DNA of 64,000 nt, from positions 16,627-80,626 of the forward strand of contig NZ_JAUNKC010000012.1 in assembly GCF_030532965.1 (NCBI RefSeq). Reading direction: 5' to 3'. Of this stretch, positions 10,401 to 18,214 are shown piece after piece; position 1 is the first letter of the stretch, and the number at the start of each line of letters is the position of its first letter. A program made the position numbers and the translations under genes. The notes beneath the pieces were generated by a model, which had not been told where the DNA came from, did no database searches, and saw nothing but the letters and a program-made list of their open reading frames with translations. The DNA comes from Corynebacterium sp. (GTDB lineage: Bacteria > Actinomycetota > Actinomycetes > Mycobacteriales > Mycobacteriaceae).

Positions 10401-10617
10401 GCCGCTGCTTCTTGAGGCTTTGCCTGCCGCAAACCCCAGAAACACCAACCGGATACTTGAGGTCATCGCAACTTCTCACACGACCCTTATGGAAGCTACG
10501 CGCCGGGGGCTGATTCCACTCTCGAGTTGGGATGGGGTGAGGCAACTCGCCTTAAACGGAACGCCAAAGAACAAGGCTAAAGCCCAAGAGCTAGTAGCGG
10601 CACTGCCTCCTGCCTGA
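7486..10617 (+). CDS. Large DUF6493-like helical-repeat protein, copy C
   Basis: A 1043-aa protein with ATG start and AAGGA ribosome binding site. It belongs to the second sub-type with copy D: they share an RIGEHGVSWFG / RFGEHNATFYG segment near residues 105-120, Y-V/L-KDWAV, and a VLSEPSYEDLS block (near 479 here) where A and B have LLSQP. An FPCWQY element lies near 600. The C-terminal module is complete (WNPAILAEK, then FWPLLLEAL, then ILEVIATSH). Codon use changes abruptly: the first ~200 bases are C/A-rich like copy B, and from about 7680 the composition is balanced. No enzymatic motif is visible. It probably acts with its paralogues as a scaffold, but that is inference. Confidence 0.85.
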   Translation: MPHTPTTDNALTIFNNLGWNNATLADTPTLPLGNLEQQETARRDLTNTHIDFRNHNLVIFATRLGIPPRRVIEIASQIPSDVLATVITEHGDEYCHKFITVACTGGSRIGEHGVSWFGTAAVDALLRLAVTDPDVVVPALSNAEYVKDWAVVAARSLQPDAVTAVPRKHEQVVPQELITSTLARHVRAGFELGLAATGPFSTVVSAGYRGGWLGREETIMHICQALSMVNRPGDVKRWVQCLTEDIEIADAEIYAQRQLLSACIATGQPVVVEKLGVPLISTVTDSELVDIALPALYTKTKKAQKLVIAALKNRVNPAPETVQPLVERLREVPEGSSLLEQWGIVSGTSATSSHDAPTFIWRDAPPLWDVPRFAPIPATTEQIAQALPQVIASQRALSTTRGSFGDGTTEKFVLACHRLAATDPQSLRRVVAGVPAELFDGILRQWADDCLEIPRSFRKLSLVDARLIALLSAANQLPCVLSEPSYEDLSITFDDFLTRLKLYETHNQPVAEADLATALARLIIPESVMELPELEIRVMNLSGEILHPTVGTVLKNYLADSFTEPALDYQQPEVKKRPKSLRTEPDGIAPNYFFYATPQLFPCWQYAHLGGLHAHSPAAPIIANQLACRATELHPAATINFIGSCRSHPEIIDTLHTAWQRGLINIATMDATYLDWKPELTHLQALATTLMDIAEADMVALSWSALDAVITKAVTTHSRIPAGLTDIIDAMATLCPSVKAAVADATAPQTVLAVPGLRALAAKTGNAKAIVAARNVVDTLGPITTDDSPTPQASHLDDTQCGQLWSPPEAPDITDSLVVGISESGVITLGFPADLATYYHIRSVPTLGAVVLDQSYPSTSKTQRKTGSFIYWDGEAIQHEPAKQFNGFLYHKNTGTPKSLPPSLVAIYLAEQGTETWNDETWQLLSTLATTGGIAVSAVQNAVRICSQHPAWNPAILAEKTVHNPKLVPVFWPLLLEALPAANPRNTNRILEVIATSHTTLMEATRRGLIPLSSWDGVRQLALNGTPKNKAKAQELVAALPPA

Positions 10618-10693
10618 AAGCACCGCTACCCGACCTGGTGCCCGATGTGCCGATACACCGCTCGCATAGAAACTTCTACTAAGTGGAGACCCC

Positions 10694-11080
10694 ATGATCG
10701 ATGACAATTTAATTCGTCGCCACGAACGCAGAGTCGCTAAAGAGCGTGATCGGCGCGCTAGCTTGCTTAACAATACGAAGTATCGCGAGCTTTTCCAGTT
10801 TTTCGATTCCATCGGAGTTGTTCGGGGACAAGTAAAAACGCTCACAGAATCGCGACTATATTGGACGGAACTTGCGGAATACGAATACGTACCTGGTTAC
10901 ACAGCAGATGGTTGTGGCGGGCCCATCAAATTCAAGGAAATTGAATGCGTACTGGTTGATATTCCGCACAAAGTCTCACCGGATGTGATTGAAACGGGTC
11001 TCGGTGCACTGGGCCAGATTTCCTGGGAATGGGTCGGAGATCAGAACAACCAGATACGTATTGACGCCTACAGCAGGTAA
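10694..11080 (+). CDS. Small DUF6678-like protein (possible immunity-type)
   Basis: A 128-aa protein with ATG start 76 bases after copy C, preceded by AAGTGGAGA as a plausible ribosome binding site. It has a basic N-terminus (RRHERRVAKERDRR), then LLNNTKYRELFQFFDS, then GCGGPIKFKEIECVLV, then a C-terminal EWVGDQNNQIRIDAYSR. The NTK-x-RELF and GGP-x-x-F-x-EIE pattern reminds me of DUF6678 proteins, which I associate with immunity-like orphans, but I cannot confirm this. It has no signal peptide or membrane segment. It lies between two large paralogues and faces the next gene tail to tail. Confidence 0.65.
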   Translation: MIDDNLIRRHERRVAKERDRRASLLNNTKYRELFQFFDSIGVVRGQVKTLTESRLYWTELAEYEYVPGYTADGCGGPIKFKEIECVLVDIPHKVSPDVIETGLGALGQISWEWVGDQNNQIRIDAYSR

Positions 11081-11137
11081 TTAGTGTGTAAGCGGTGAAA
11101 ATACGGTGGTCTTGCTACCTGGTTCCGGGAAACACGA

Positions 11138-11728
11138 CTAGCTTTCGTGGCTAATGCCGGTCAGTTCCCGGTTTTCGGTGAATCTACAGGCGAGGATCTC
11201 ATCGGAGAAGTCACTGTCCAATCCGAAATCGAAGCAGCAGTTTAGTCTTGGAGTATCGTCCCCAGTGTTGACGTCTTCTGGTAGCGAAAACCAAATTGCT
11301 CGTAGGCGGATTTTTTCCAGAAACTTTTCCGGGGTGATCTCATCGACGCAGGAGACTGCAAAATAATCGACAAGATCATCTGGGTAAATCTCCGCACGTT
11401 GGTCGTTAATGAAATCGACAATCACGGGATCAGTTGTATAAGTAGCCGCAATTCGATCCCAGCATTTTCGATACATGTTGGGGATAGTGTCAAGATACGT
11501 CCGAAGAATAGACGCATTAGCTTCGGTGACCGCATTTTCCAAGGAGCTTATCCGTGTTGTAACGGTCGCATCACCTACGGTAAAGCGCGCATCCGATTCC
11601 CACATGCCCTCTGAACTGTCGAATTCGATCAGCCCAAATAATGCGGTGGGGATTGCGATCCTGGTCACGTTTTGGCCTTTCAAGCTGCGATAATCAATGT
11701 TTTTTAATCTTAATGCAAAATTATGCAA
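11138..11728 (-). CDS. Small hypothetical protein, DUF2004/DUF6985-like (possible immunity-type)
   Basis: A 196-aa protein read from a TTG codon at 11728. A GTG at 11668 preceded by AAAGG at a good distance is an alternative start and would leave 176 aa. The sequence resembles small cytosolic immunity-like families: an FGLIEFDSSEGMWESDARF strand-rich start, a helical middle, and a C-terminus that ends with a Leu-Thr-Gly-Ile-Ser segment near the last residue. It is the only minus-strand gene inside the large-paralogue array and is divergent from copy D, with which it shares a 78-base promoter region holding a direct repeat. Family assignment is tentative. Confidence 0.65.
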   Translation of the reverse strand: MHNFALRLKNIDYRSLKGQNVTRIAIPTALFGLIEFDSSEGMWESDARFTVGDATVTTRISSLENAVTEANASILRTYLDTIPNMYRKCWDRIAATYTTDPVIVDFINDQRAEIYPDDLVDYFAVSCVDEITPEKFLEKIRLRAIWFSLPEDVNTGDDTPRLNCCFDFGLDSDFSDEILACRFTENRELTGISHES

Positions 11729-11730
11729 AA
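11713..11730. promoter_or_regulatory. Direct repeat ATGCAAAA x2 in the divergent promoter region
   Basis: ATGCAAAA occurs at 11713-11720 and 11723-11730, exactly one helical turn (10 bp) apart, between the minus-strand gene and copy D. Spacing by a full turn is typical of tandem regulator half-sites. It overlaps the TTG start of the minus gene if that start is right. No regulator is identified. Confidence 0.3.
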
Positions 11731-11806
11731 CTTCTCGGGAATGCTGGTATTAGTGGAATCTGGTCGAAAACTCCGCACGCCGTACCAGTAGTCGAAAGAA
11801 GCATTC

Positions 11807-14326
11807 GTGAAAATTAATCCGAAACTAGAAACCGCCGTTGCAGTCTTTCGTGACCTCGGCTGGGACACCGCTGATCGTGCCGAAATGTGTTTCCTGCCGT
11901 TAGGAGATAAGGACCACCAAAAGGCGGCGTTAAGCGGGTTGAAATCAGGTGATCTCACGTACTGGAGCAACGGCGAACTGCGGCCAGTACCGCCACTGGC
12001 CGATATCGACCTAACGATGTTTCGCTGTTTTGCCATTCGGCTTGGGATATCCGCGAACCGCGCTCGAAGCATCGTCACACAATCTGATATGGAAGTGGTC
12101 GCAGCAGCTGTGGCCTGTCGGGACGACGATTTCGTGCGCTCATTTGCCGAAACCGTATGCAGGAAAACCAACCGTTTCGGCGAGCATAACGCCACATTCT
12201 ATGGCGAGATTGCTGTCACCGCGATGTGCGTTAAGGAATTACCGCCGATTGAAAATTTTGAGTATCTCAAGGACTGGGCAGTTTTTGCTGGCCGAAGTTT
12301 AGGCGGTGCCACTGAACCCACGTTATTTCCGCCAGAAGCACAGGACATCCCGGAAGAAATACTCCTGCCAACTGCGATCGAGCACCTTGTAGCGGCGATC
12401 GAACAGGGGGTGCGGGTATCCGGCCCGCTCGGTGCCGCGATTACTGGCATTATCGAACGCGGGTTGGTCCCGACAGAAGGGCTCATCGGTGCTGCGATAC
12501 GTGCGCTGGAAGCTAGCGTGCGGCCAAGCGATAGACGACGCTGGATCGAAATACTTACCAACTATCTTGGTTTCGAAGGCGAGACACTGTATCGCCATCG
12601 CGTGGATATATATCCGCTGATTGCCACCAGCGAATCGCTATTTGTCACCACTTTCGGCATACCGCTGCTTGCGAACACCTCGGACAGCGGCTTAACCGAT
12701 GCTGAGCTTATCGACGTCGCACTAGGTTGTCTCTATTCATCAACCTTGGCCGCGCAACGTGGCACGGTGCAGGCCTTAAGGGGTCGGCAAGCACCAAGCG
12801 TTGAGGTTCAAGCCGCACTGGCAGCTCGGCTTACGGAACTCGCACATTCAACAGACGATAAACTTGCCGACGCGGCGGGCAGGCTCCTGAACGAATGGAA
12901 TATCGAAGAGGAACGGCAACCAGCCGTTGCTAACTCCGAACCTACTGTGCGTTGCTGGCAACCAACTCCGCCGACATGGTCGCCAGCTCGATTTGAGAAA
13001 ATCCCAGCAACCGTCGAATCGCTGTCGGATCTGATTCGTATCATTAGAAGCCGGGCTAGCGAATCGGACTTATATTTCGGGCAGCTTCCCGATGATCTCA
13101 TAACGGAACAACTCTCGTTAGCCATCTACGAGCTGGCTAAAAAATCGCCGACTGACCTTCAATCGGTGACGCAGATGGTCGGCATCGAGCCGTGGTCAAC
13201 CATCATTCGGGACTGGGAACGCGGCGAGTTAAAAACGAACCTGGGTGTTAAACAATATTCCATTGGTGCCGCTCGACTCGCGGCACTGATGGCAACTGTC
13301 GAAGAAAACCTGCCTGCGGTTTTGTCGGAGCCATCTTATGGTGATCTTTCCATCGATGTAGAAGATCTCATTGAGCGAATCCGCTGTTACCAAAAAGCCA
13401 ACAGGCCCGTACAGGAAGCCGATTTGGCGTTAGCGCTCGCTAGGCTGCGCGAGGGTGCACTCAACGATGACGCCGCGCGGGACAGCTTCATTGCTGAACG
13501 CGGAATCCAAGACTTGGATGTAGCCGTGCGCAGTAATTCTGGTGAGATAGTAGGGATAACCGTAGGCACGATCGTTGCCAAGTATCTTAAAGATCCGTTC
13601 ACGGAGGAAACCGTGACAAGTAGCAAAGAGTGGGCAAATGGAAAAACCCCTGCCGTGGTCAGCGCACCGCTATCGCTTCGGCAGAAGCCGAATCGGCTGG
13701 TGAAAAACTGTAAGTTCGCGCCGGAACCGGGCACTTTTCCGACATGGCGGGACGTGACCGCGCGCGGCTTGGTATGGAACGCGAAAGACTTGGGGGCGGC
13801 TGCGATACTGGCTGAGCAATTCGCACGGTCATCTGAACCGCTGAGTGCTACTACTGCGATAAACTTGCTCGGCTTGCTGCGGCCTGCCGCGCACCCGGCG
13901 TCGGCGCGGGTAGCGGAGGCGGTCGATACCGCTTGGCGCCGGGGACTGTTGCTACCAGGCGTGCCGGATTTTGCAACGCTGGATTGGGCGGAGCAGAAAA
14001 CCCATCTCGCGTTGTTTGCTGCGGGGTTAGCAGGCTGTGCCGAAACCGGCATGTTGGCGCTGGTGTGGCCCGTGCTTGACGACGCCTTAAGCTATGCGGC
14101 GGCACAAGCATCCGTGCCTAGCGGCACCGCAGAAATAGCGGAGGTCATGGCGCATTTTGCCCCCGATGTGCGAAGCGCGGTGGTACAAAAGATTGCACCA
14201 CCGGAGTCGCTACTCGTACCAGGCCTGCGCGAATTAGCCACAAGGAGCGGAAACAGTAAAGCCGTGAAATGGGCGAAAGCTGCGGTCGCGGAGCTTGACG
14301 CTGCCTGCGAACCGAAGCGGGATTAG
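11807..14326 (+). CDS. DUF6493-like helical-repeat protein, copy D, lacking the C-terminal module
   Basis: An 839-aa protein with GTG start and GAAAG upstream. It is the closest relative of copy C: LGW start, RFGEHNATFYG, YLKDWAVFAGRSL, VLSEPSYGDLS near residue 505, FPTWRD near 643. The protein ends shortly after LRELATRSGNSKAVKWA, exactly where copies A, B and C continue into the W-x-A-W-R domain and the C-terminal helical module. About 200 residues are therefore missing. The stop codon overlaps the stop codon of convergent pflA, so the truncation coincides with the boundary between the array and the pfl locus. The frame is otherwise intact, so it may still be functional. Confidence 0.85.
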   Translation: MKINPKLETAVAVFRDLGWDTADRAEMCFLPLGDKDHQKAALSGLKSGDLTYWSNGELRPVPPLADIDLTMFRCFAIRLGISANRARSIVTQSDMEVVAAAVACRDDDFVRSFAETVCRKTNRFGEHNATFYGEIAVTAMCVKELPPIENFEYLKDWAVFAGRSLGGATEPTLFPPEAQDIPEEILLPTAIEHLVAAIEQGVRVSGPLGAAITGIIERGLVPTEGLIGAAIRALEASVRPSDRRRWIEILTNYLGFEGETLYRHRVDIYPLIATSESLFVTTFGIPLLANTSDSGLTDAELIDVALGCLYSSTLAAQRGTVQALRGRQAPSVEVQAALAARLTELAHSTDDKLADAAGRLLNEWNIEEERQPAVANSEPTVRCWQPTPPTWSPARFEKIPATVESLSDLIRIIRSRASESDLYFGQLPDDLITEQLSLAIYELAKKSPTDLQSVTQMVGIEPWSTIIRDWERGELKTNLGVKQYSIGAARLAALMATVEENLPAVLSEPSYGDLSIDVEDLIERIRCYQKANRPVQEADLALALARLREGALNDDAARDSFIAERGIQDLDVAVRSNSGEIVGITVGTIVAKYLKDPFTEETVTSSKEWANGKTPAVVSAPLSLRQKPNRLVKNCKFAPEPGTFPTWRDVTARGLVWNAKDLGAAAILAEQFARSSEPLSATTAINLLGLLRPAAHPASARVAEAVDTAWRRGLLLPGVPDFATLDWAEQKTHLALFAAGLAGCAETGMLALVWPVLDDALSYAAAQASVPSGTAEIAEVMAHFAPDVRSAVVQKIAPPESLLVPGLRELATRSGNSKAVKWAKAAVAELDAACEPKRD

Positions 14327-15195
14327 TAAACGGTGAAACCCGCGTTAGCAAAAACGGCGCGGGTGTGGGCAACCGACTCGGCGGTGGGAGGGGCCACGTT
14401 TTCGAGGTTGTAGTGCAGCCCCAATTGCTGCCACTTATCTTGCCCCATGTTGTGGAAGGGGAGCACCTCAATACGCTCGACATTGTCCTTCCACCGGGAG
14501 ACAATATCGCACACCGCTTGGATATTTTCTTCGGCGTCGGTCAGGCCGGGAACTAGGACAAACCGCACCCAAACCTTCTTACCCAGCGCATGAAGACGGT
14601 CGCCGAAATCGATCGTGGGTTGTAACTCTTGGCCAGTTACCTCTTTATACGTTTCCGGGATGCCCGATTTAACGTCGAGCAAAACCAAGTCAACTGATTC
14701 CAGATCAGCATCAGTCATATTCGCCCCGAGAAAACCAGAGGTATCGATTGCGGTATGAATTCCCGCATCGTGGACAGCGCTCAAGATTTTTCGAGTGAAG
14801 GCGATCTGAAACAGTGGTTCGCCACCTGAGATGGTTAAACCGCCGCCGGAAGCCTGGAAAACCCGCTTATAGCGGAGGATTTTAGCGATGATATCCTCCA
14901 CTTTTTCAATCGTGCCTTCCTTCATAGTCATGGTGTCAGGGTTGTGGCAGTATTGGCAGCGCAGCGGACAACCGGAGAGAAACAATGTCATCCGAGTGCC
15001 AGGCCCATCAACTGCGGTGACGAGTTCCCAGGAATGAACGAGACCGATGTCGCCGGTACGGCGGGCGTCGAAAAGCTCCGGCCTACTGAGCTCCACTGCG
15101 ATATCCGTGCCGTGACCAAGCCCTTGTGCCGTTCCCCGTAATCGCGGTCCGGTACTCGGCGCCACCGTGACCGATGTATTTACACCATCAACCAT
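14323..15195 (-). CDS. pflA: Pyruvate formate-lyase activating enzyme (radical SAM)
   Basis: A 290-aa glycyl-radical activase. It uses a 4Fe-4S cluster and S-adenosylmethionine to abstract hydrogen from the active-site glycine of its target. The signature CxxxCxxC is present as C76-C80-C83 in SGCPLRCQYCHNP, followed by GGGLTISGGEPLFQ and a typical C-terminus. It has about 48 residues before the first domain strand (IGLVHSWE), longer than most PflA proteins. The ATG at 15195 is preceded by GAGG at good spacing and no better start is visible. It is the last gene of pflB - glycyl radical subunit - pflA on the minus strand and converges with copy D. Confidence 0.95.
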   Translation of the reverse strand: MVDGVNTSVTVAPSTGPRLRGTAQGLGHGTDIAVELSRPELFDARRTGDIGLVHSWELVTAVDGPGTRMTLFLSGCPLRCQYCHNPDTMTMKEGTIEKVEDIIAKILRYKRVFQASGGGLTISGGEPLFQIAFTRKILSAVHDAGIHTAIDTSGFLGANMTDADLESVDLVLLDVKSGIPETYKEVTGQELQPTIDFGDRLHALGKKVWVRFVLVPGLTDAEENIQAVCDIVSRWKDNVERIEVLPFHNMGQDKWQQLGLHYNLENVAPPTAESVAHTRAVFANAGFTVY

Positions 15196-15235
15196 GAAAA
15201 ACCTCGTGTACGTTTTGTACTTAATGCATATAACC

Positions 15236-15283
15236 GGGGTGTCATCTTAAAAGCGCGAGATCCGTGTTTTAAGAAAACACCCC
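15236..15283. promoter_or_regulatory. Two-part inverted repeat between grcA-like gene and pflA, with an alternative hairpin
   Basis: Outer arms GGGGTGT (15236-15242) and ACACCCC (15277-15283) enclose inner arms CTTAAAA (15246-15252) and TTTTAAG (15267-15273), forming one long interrupted stem. An alternative 7-bp stem with a 3-base loop, GTGTTTT-AAG-AAAACAC, spans 15264-15280 and competes with it. The element lies in the spacer between the glycyl-radical subunit gene and pflA on their shared transcript. It could be a processing or attenuation site, or a protein operator. Confidence 0.5.
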
Positions 15284-15308
15284 AATGGCATAATCCCGAT
15301 ACAAACTG

Positions 15309-15560
15309 TTATGCGCCGTAGTGGAACGTGCGGGAAATGACGTCCTTTTGCTGTTCCTTGGTGAGTTTGACGAAGTTAACGGCGTAACCAGAAACACGAA
15401 CCGTCAGATTCGGGTAGTTTTCTGGGTGCTCCATGGCATCTTCCAAAGTACCCCGATCAAGAACATTGATATTGGCGTGATACAGACCAGAACCAGCATT
15501 GTGCTCTGAGCGGGCAGCTTTCATATCGGCGAGGCGTTCGTCGAAGGATTTAGTGGACAT
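15309..15560 (-). CDS. grcA: Separate glycyl-radical domain of pyruvate formate-lyase (GrcA/YfiD-like)
   Basis: An 83-aa protein whose residues 25-83 are the C-terminal glycyl-radical domain of a pyruvate formate-lyase: [10 protein letters not shown], a Glu-Asp-Ala helix, then the radical motif RVSGYAVNF with Gly58, then an Asp-Val-Ile-Ser-Arg-Thr-Phe-His ending. The first 24 residues ([14 protein letters not shown] and onward) do not belong to that domain. The ATG at 15560 is preceded by AAGGAG at ideal spacing. The pflB product encoded upstream on the same strand lacks exactly this domain, so this small protein should supply the radical glycine in trans. It differs from E. coli GrcA, which is a spare part for a full-length enzyme. 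Confidence 0.9.
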   Translation of the reverse strand: MSTKSFDERLADMKAARSEHNAGSGLYHANINVLDRGTLEDAMEHPENYPNLTVRVSGYAVNFVKLTKEQQKDVISRTFHYGA

Positions 15561-15691
15561 AGGGTGGTTTTCTCCTTTGCTAGTACTAACGGACCAAAAA
15601 CAGGTGGAAGGTTTGCGGTTGCGGGCTTCACGGTGCTTCACCGTTTTCTACGAAGCTCGGAAAAGCACCTTGGGTTCGCACATTCAATTGG

Positions 15692-17782
15692 TTATTGGCT
15701 GACCCCGCAGCAAGGTGGATCGTCCATAATGAAACCGGCGTCCAAAATTCCAACGAGATTGCCGATCTGTTCAGTCTTGGTGCGACCCAAACCGGATGGG
15801 GTGATGGTATTGGTGAGCGAGATTCCGTCAAGGGCGTCTTCGTAATCAAGTTTGCCCACCGACAACATTGACGCCAGCATTCCGTGCGAATCCAGGCCGT
15901 TTTCTGGGTTTGCGCCCGGGGCGAATGGTGTGCCAGCTTCGTGACCAGATGGGAACGCACCGGTTGCTTTACCGTAGACGACATTCGACGTGATGGTAAG
16001 CACCGATTGGGTCGGAATGGCATCCCGGTACATGGGGATTTCCTTGATTTTGCTCATGATGGTGTGCACGATCGTCGCGGCGATGTCGTCCGCCCTATCG
16101 TCGTCATTGCCGTAGACCGGGAAATCGCCTTCGGTGACGTAATCAACAACCAGACCGGTTTCGTCCCGCACCGGGGTAACCTTCGCGTATCTGATTGCGG
16201 AGAGCGAGTCGGCCACGATGGAAAGCCCGGCAATGCCGCAGCCCATGGTGCGCACGATTTCGGAATCGTGGAGTGCCATTTCGATGGATTCGTAGGCGTA
16301 ACGATCATGGCAATAGTGGATGATATTCAGCGCCTCAACATAGGTGCCGACTACCCAATCCAGCATGTCTTCGTATTTCTGCCACACTTCATCGAAATCT
16401 AATGGCCCGTCGCCGGAAATAGGATCGTAGCCGTCAACTATCTGCTTGCCTGAGACCTCGTCGCGGCCACCATTGATGGCATAGAGCAAAGACTTCGCGG
16501 CATTGACGCGAGCACCGAAAAATTGCATCTGCTTGCCCACCGCCATAGGGGATACGCAGCACGCGATCGCCGCATCGTCGCCCCACCGGTCACGAATCTG
16601 TTCGTCTGATTCGTACTGGATAGAGGATGTTTCAATGGAGATAGCGGCGCAGAAATCTTTGTAGCCTTGCGGCAGTGCTGGGTCCCAGAAGATGGTGATA
16701 TTCGGTTCTGGCGCAGGCCCTAGGTTCCGTAGCGTCTGGAGCAATCGGAAGCTGGTTTTGGTGACCATGGAACGGCCATCGGTACCGAAACCGGCATCGG
16801 ACCAGGTTGCCCAGTAAGGGTCGCCGGAGAAAATCTGGTCGTAGTCGATGGTGCGTAAGAACCTGACGATACGCAGTTTGATAACCAGCGCGTCGATCAT
16901 TTCCTGGGCGTCCGTTTCGGTGATTCGCCCAGCGTTGAGGTCGCGCTCAAAGTAAATATCGAGGAATGCAGATAGCCGACCGATGGACATCGCGGCACCG
17001 TCCTGGCTTTTCACCGAGGCTAAATATGCAAAGTAGGTCCACTGCACGGCTTCTTGTGCAGTTCGTGCCGGCTGGGAAATATCGAAACCGTAGGCCTGAG
17101 CCATTGTTTTCAGCTTTTTCAGCGCCTTGATCTGTTCGGAGTGTTCTTCCCGGAACCTGGCCCAGTGCTCAGTGAACGGCTTGTCTGCGACGCTGTCTTT
17201 AGCGGCTTCCTTTTCTTTAATGAGGAAATCAACGCCGTATAGAGCTACCCGCCGGTAGTCGCCAATGATGCGTCCGCGGCCGTAGGCATCCGGGAGACCG
17301 GTGACGATATGTGCGGATCGGGCGGCCCGAATGCGTGGGGTGTAGATATCGAAAACCGCTTCATTATGGGTTTTACGATATTTGGTGAAAATCTCTTTGA
17401 TGTGTGGATTTGGTTCCAGTCCGGCTTCTTTGATCGCGGTTTCCACCATGCGCCATCCGCCGTTGGGCATCATGGCTCGTTTGAGTGGGGTATCGGTCTG
17501 TAATCCCACGATTACGTCGTCGTCGGCACAAATGTACCCGGCTGGAAACGCGTCAATATCGGCTGGGGTTGTAGTGTCCACGTCGTACACGCGGCGTTCG
17601 CGCTCTACTGCGAGGAAGTTTTGTTCTAGGTGGTTCCAGACCCGGAGTGTTTTTTCGGTGGGGCCTGCTAAAAACGACTCGTCTCCGTTAAACGGTGTGT
17701 AGTTGAGTTGGATGAAGTCGCGGACATCGATGGTTTCTTGCCAGTTACCTGGGGTGAAACCCTCCCAAGCAGCGTTGCTCAC
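15692..17782 (-). CDS. pflB: Pyruvate formate-lyase catalytic subunit lacking the glycyl-radical domain
   Basis: A 696-aa formate acetyltransferase converting pyruvate and CoA to acetyl-CoA and formate. The sequence closely follows the bifidobacterial enzyme as I remember it, including the active-site pair in IACCVSPM (about residues 406-408) and LYAINGGRDE. It ends after GNLVGILDAG with a novel tail FIMDDPPCCGVSQ, where ordinary enzymes (about 760-790 aa) continue into the glycyl-radical domain. That domain is encoded separately 131 bases downstream. The start is GTG with AAAGG upstream. The new tail carries two adjacent cysteines. The reading frame is undamaged, so a deliberate split is more likely than decay. 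Confidence 0.93.
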   Translation of the reverse strand: MSNAAWEGFTPGNWQETIDVRDFIQLNYTPFNGDESFLAGPTEKTLRVWNHLEQNFLAVERERRVYDVDTTTPADIDAFPAGYICADDDVIVGLQTDTPLKRAMMPNGGWRMVETAIKEAGLEPNPHIKEIFTKYRKTHNEAVFDIYTPRIRAARSAHIVTGLPDAYGRGRIIGDYRRVALYGVDFLIKEKEAAKDSVADKPFTEHWARFREEHSEQIKALKKLKTMAQAYGFDISQPARTAQEAVQWTYFAYLASVKSQDGAAMSIGRLSAFLDIYFERDLNAGRITETDAQEMIDALVIKLRIVRFLRTIDYDQIFSGDPYWATWSDAGFGTDGRSMVTKTSFRLLQTLRNLGPAPEPNITIFWDPALPQGYKDFCAAISIETSSIQYESDEQIRDRWGDDAAIACCVSPMAVGKQMQFFGARVNAAKSLLYAINGGRDEVSGKQIVDGYDPISGDGPLDFDEVWQKYEDMLDWVVGTYVEALNIIHYCHDRYAYESIEMALHDSEIVRTMGCGIAGLSIVADSLSAIRYAKVTPVRDETGLVVDYVTEGDFPVYGNDDDRADDIAATIVHTIMSKIKEIPMYRDAIPTQSVLTITSNVVYGKATGAFPSGHEAGTPFAPGANPENGLDSHGMLASMLSVGKLDYEDALDGISLTNTITPSGLGRTKTEQIGNLVGILDAGFIMDDPPCCGVSQ

Positions 17783-18214
17783 GATAGTGGTTCTACCTTT
17801 CTTAAGGAAAAGTACGCATGTTCTTTGATCAGCGATTGTGGGGCCTGCGGTCGTTCGTGCTTACCCTTGACTACACTTTTCGACGCCCCAAGTTTCCCAA
17901 ATGCCACACCGTGTCAAGCCTTTTCATTCGCTGTTGACTACGAACTCAAACTTTGGTGCGGTTGCGTCGCGCTTTAAAGCACCTGCATAACCGTGAGATT
18001 CTTTTTAACAATACACCCAATAACACTTAAAACAACATTTTCACAGATTTGTCTGATGTCCGCCCTGACCGTTGGGTATCTGAACTTTCGCTAGCATAGC
18101 TGCATAAACTTTTCAAACGTGCTTGCTGTTGGATATTTTGCCCAAAAACTAGCGATGTGGCTTTCGTTCTACAATGTCCGATCGGGGGTATGGAGGGGTT
18201 AGCGCCGGATTGGT
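17783..18214. other. Upstream region of pflB
   Basis: This 432-base stretch between the methyltransferase stop and the pflB start presumably carries the pfl promoter. I see no gene. It contains a perfect palindrome GCTTTAAAGC (17971-17980) and two copies of TTGACTAC (17867-17874 and 17934-17941). No FNR-type (TTGAT-N4-ATCAA) site was found by eye. Confidence 0.4.

Noticed and set aside
15309-15641. Longer 110-residue version of the glycyl-radical protein
   Set aside because: The extra 27 residues lack family similarity, and ATG 15560 has a perfectly placed AAGGAG.
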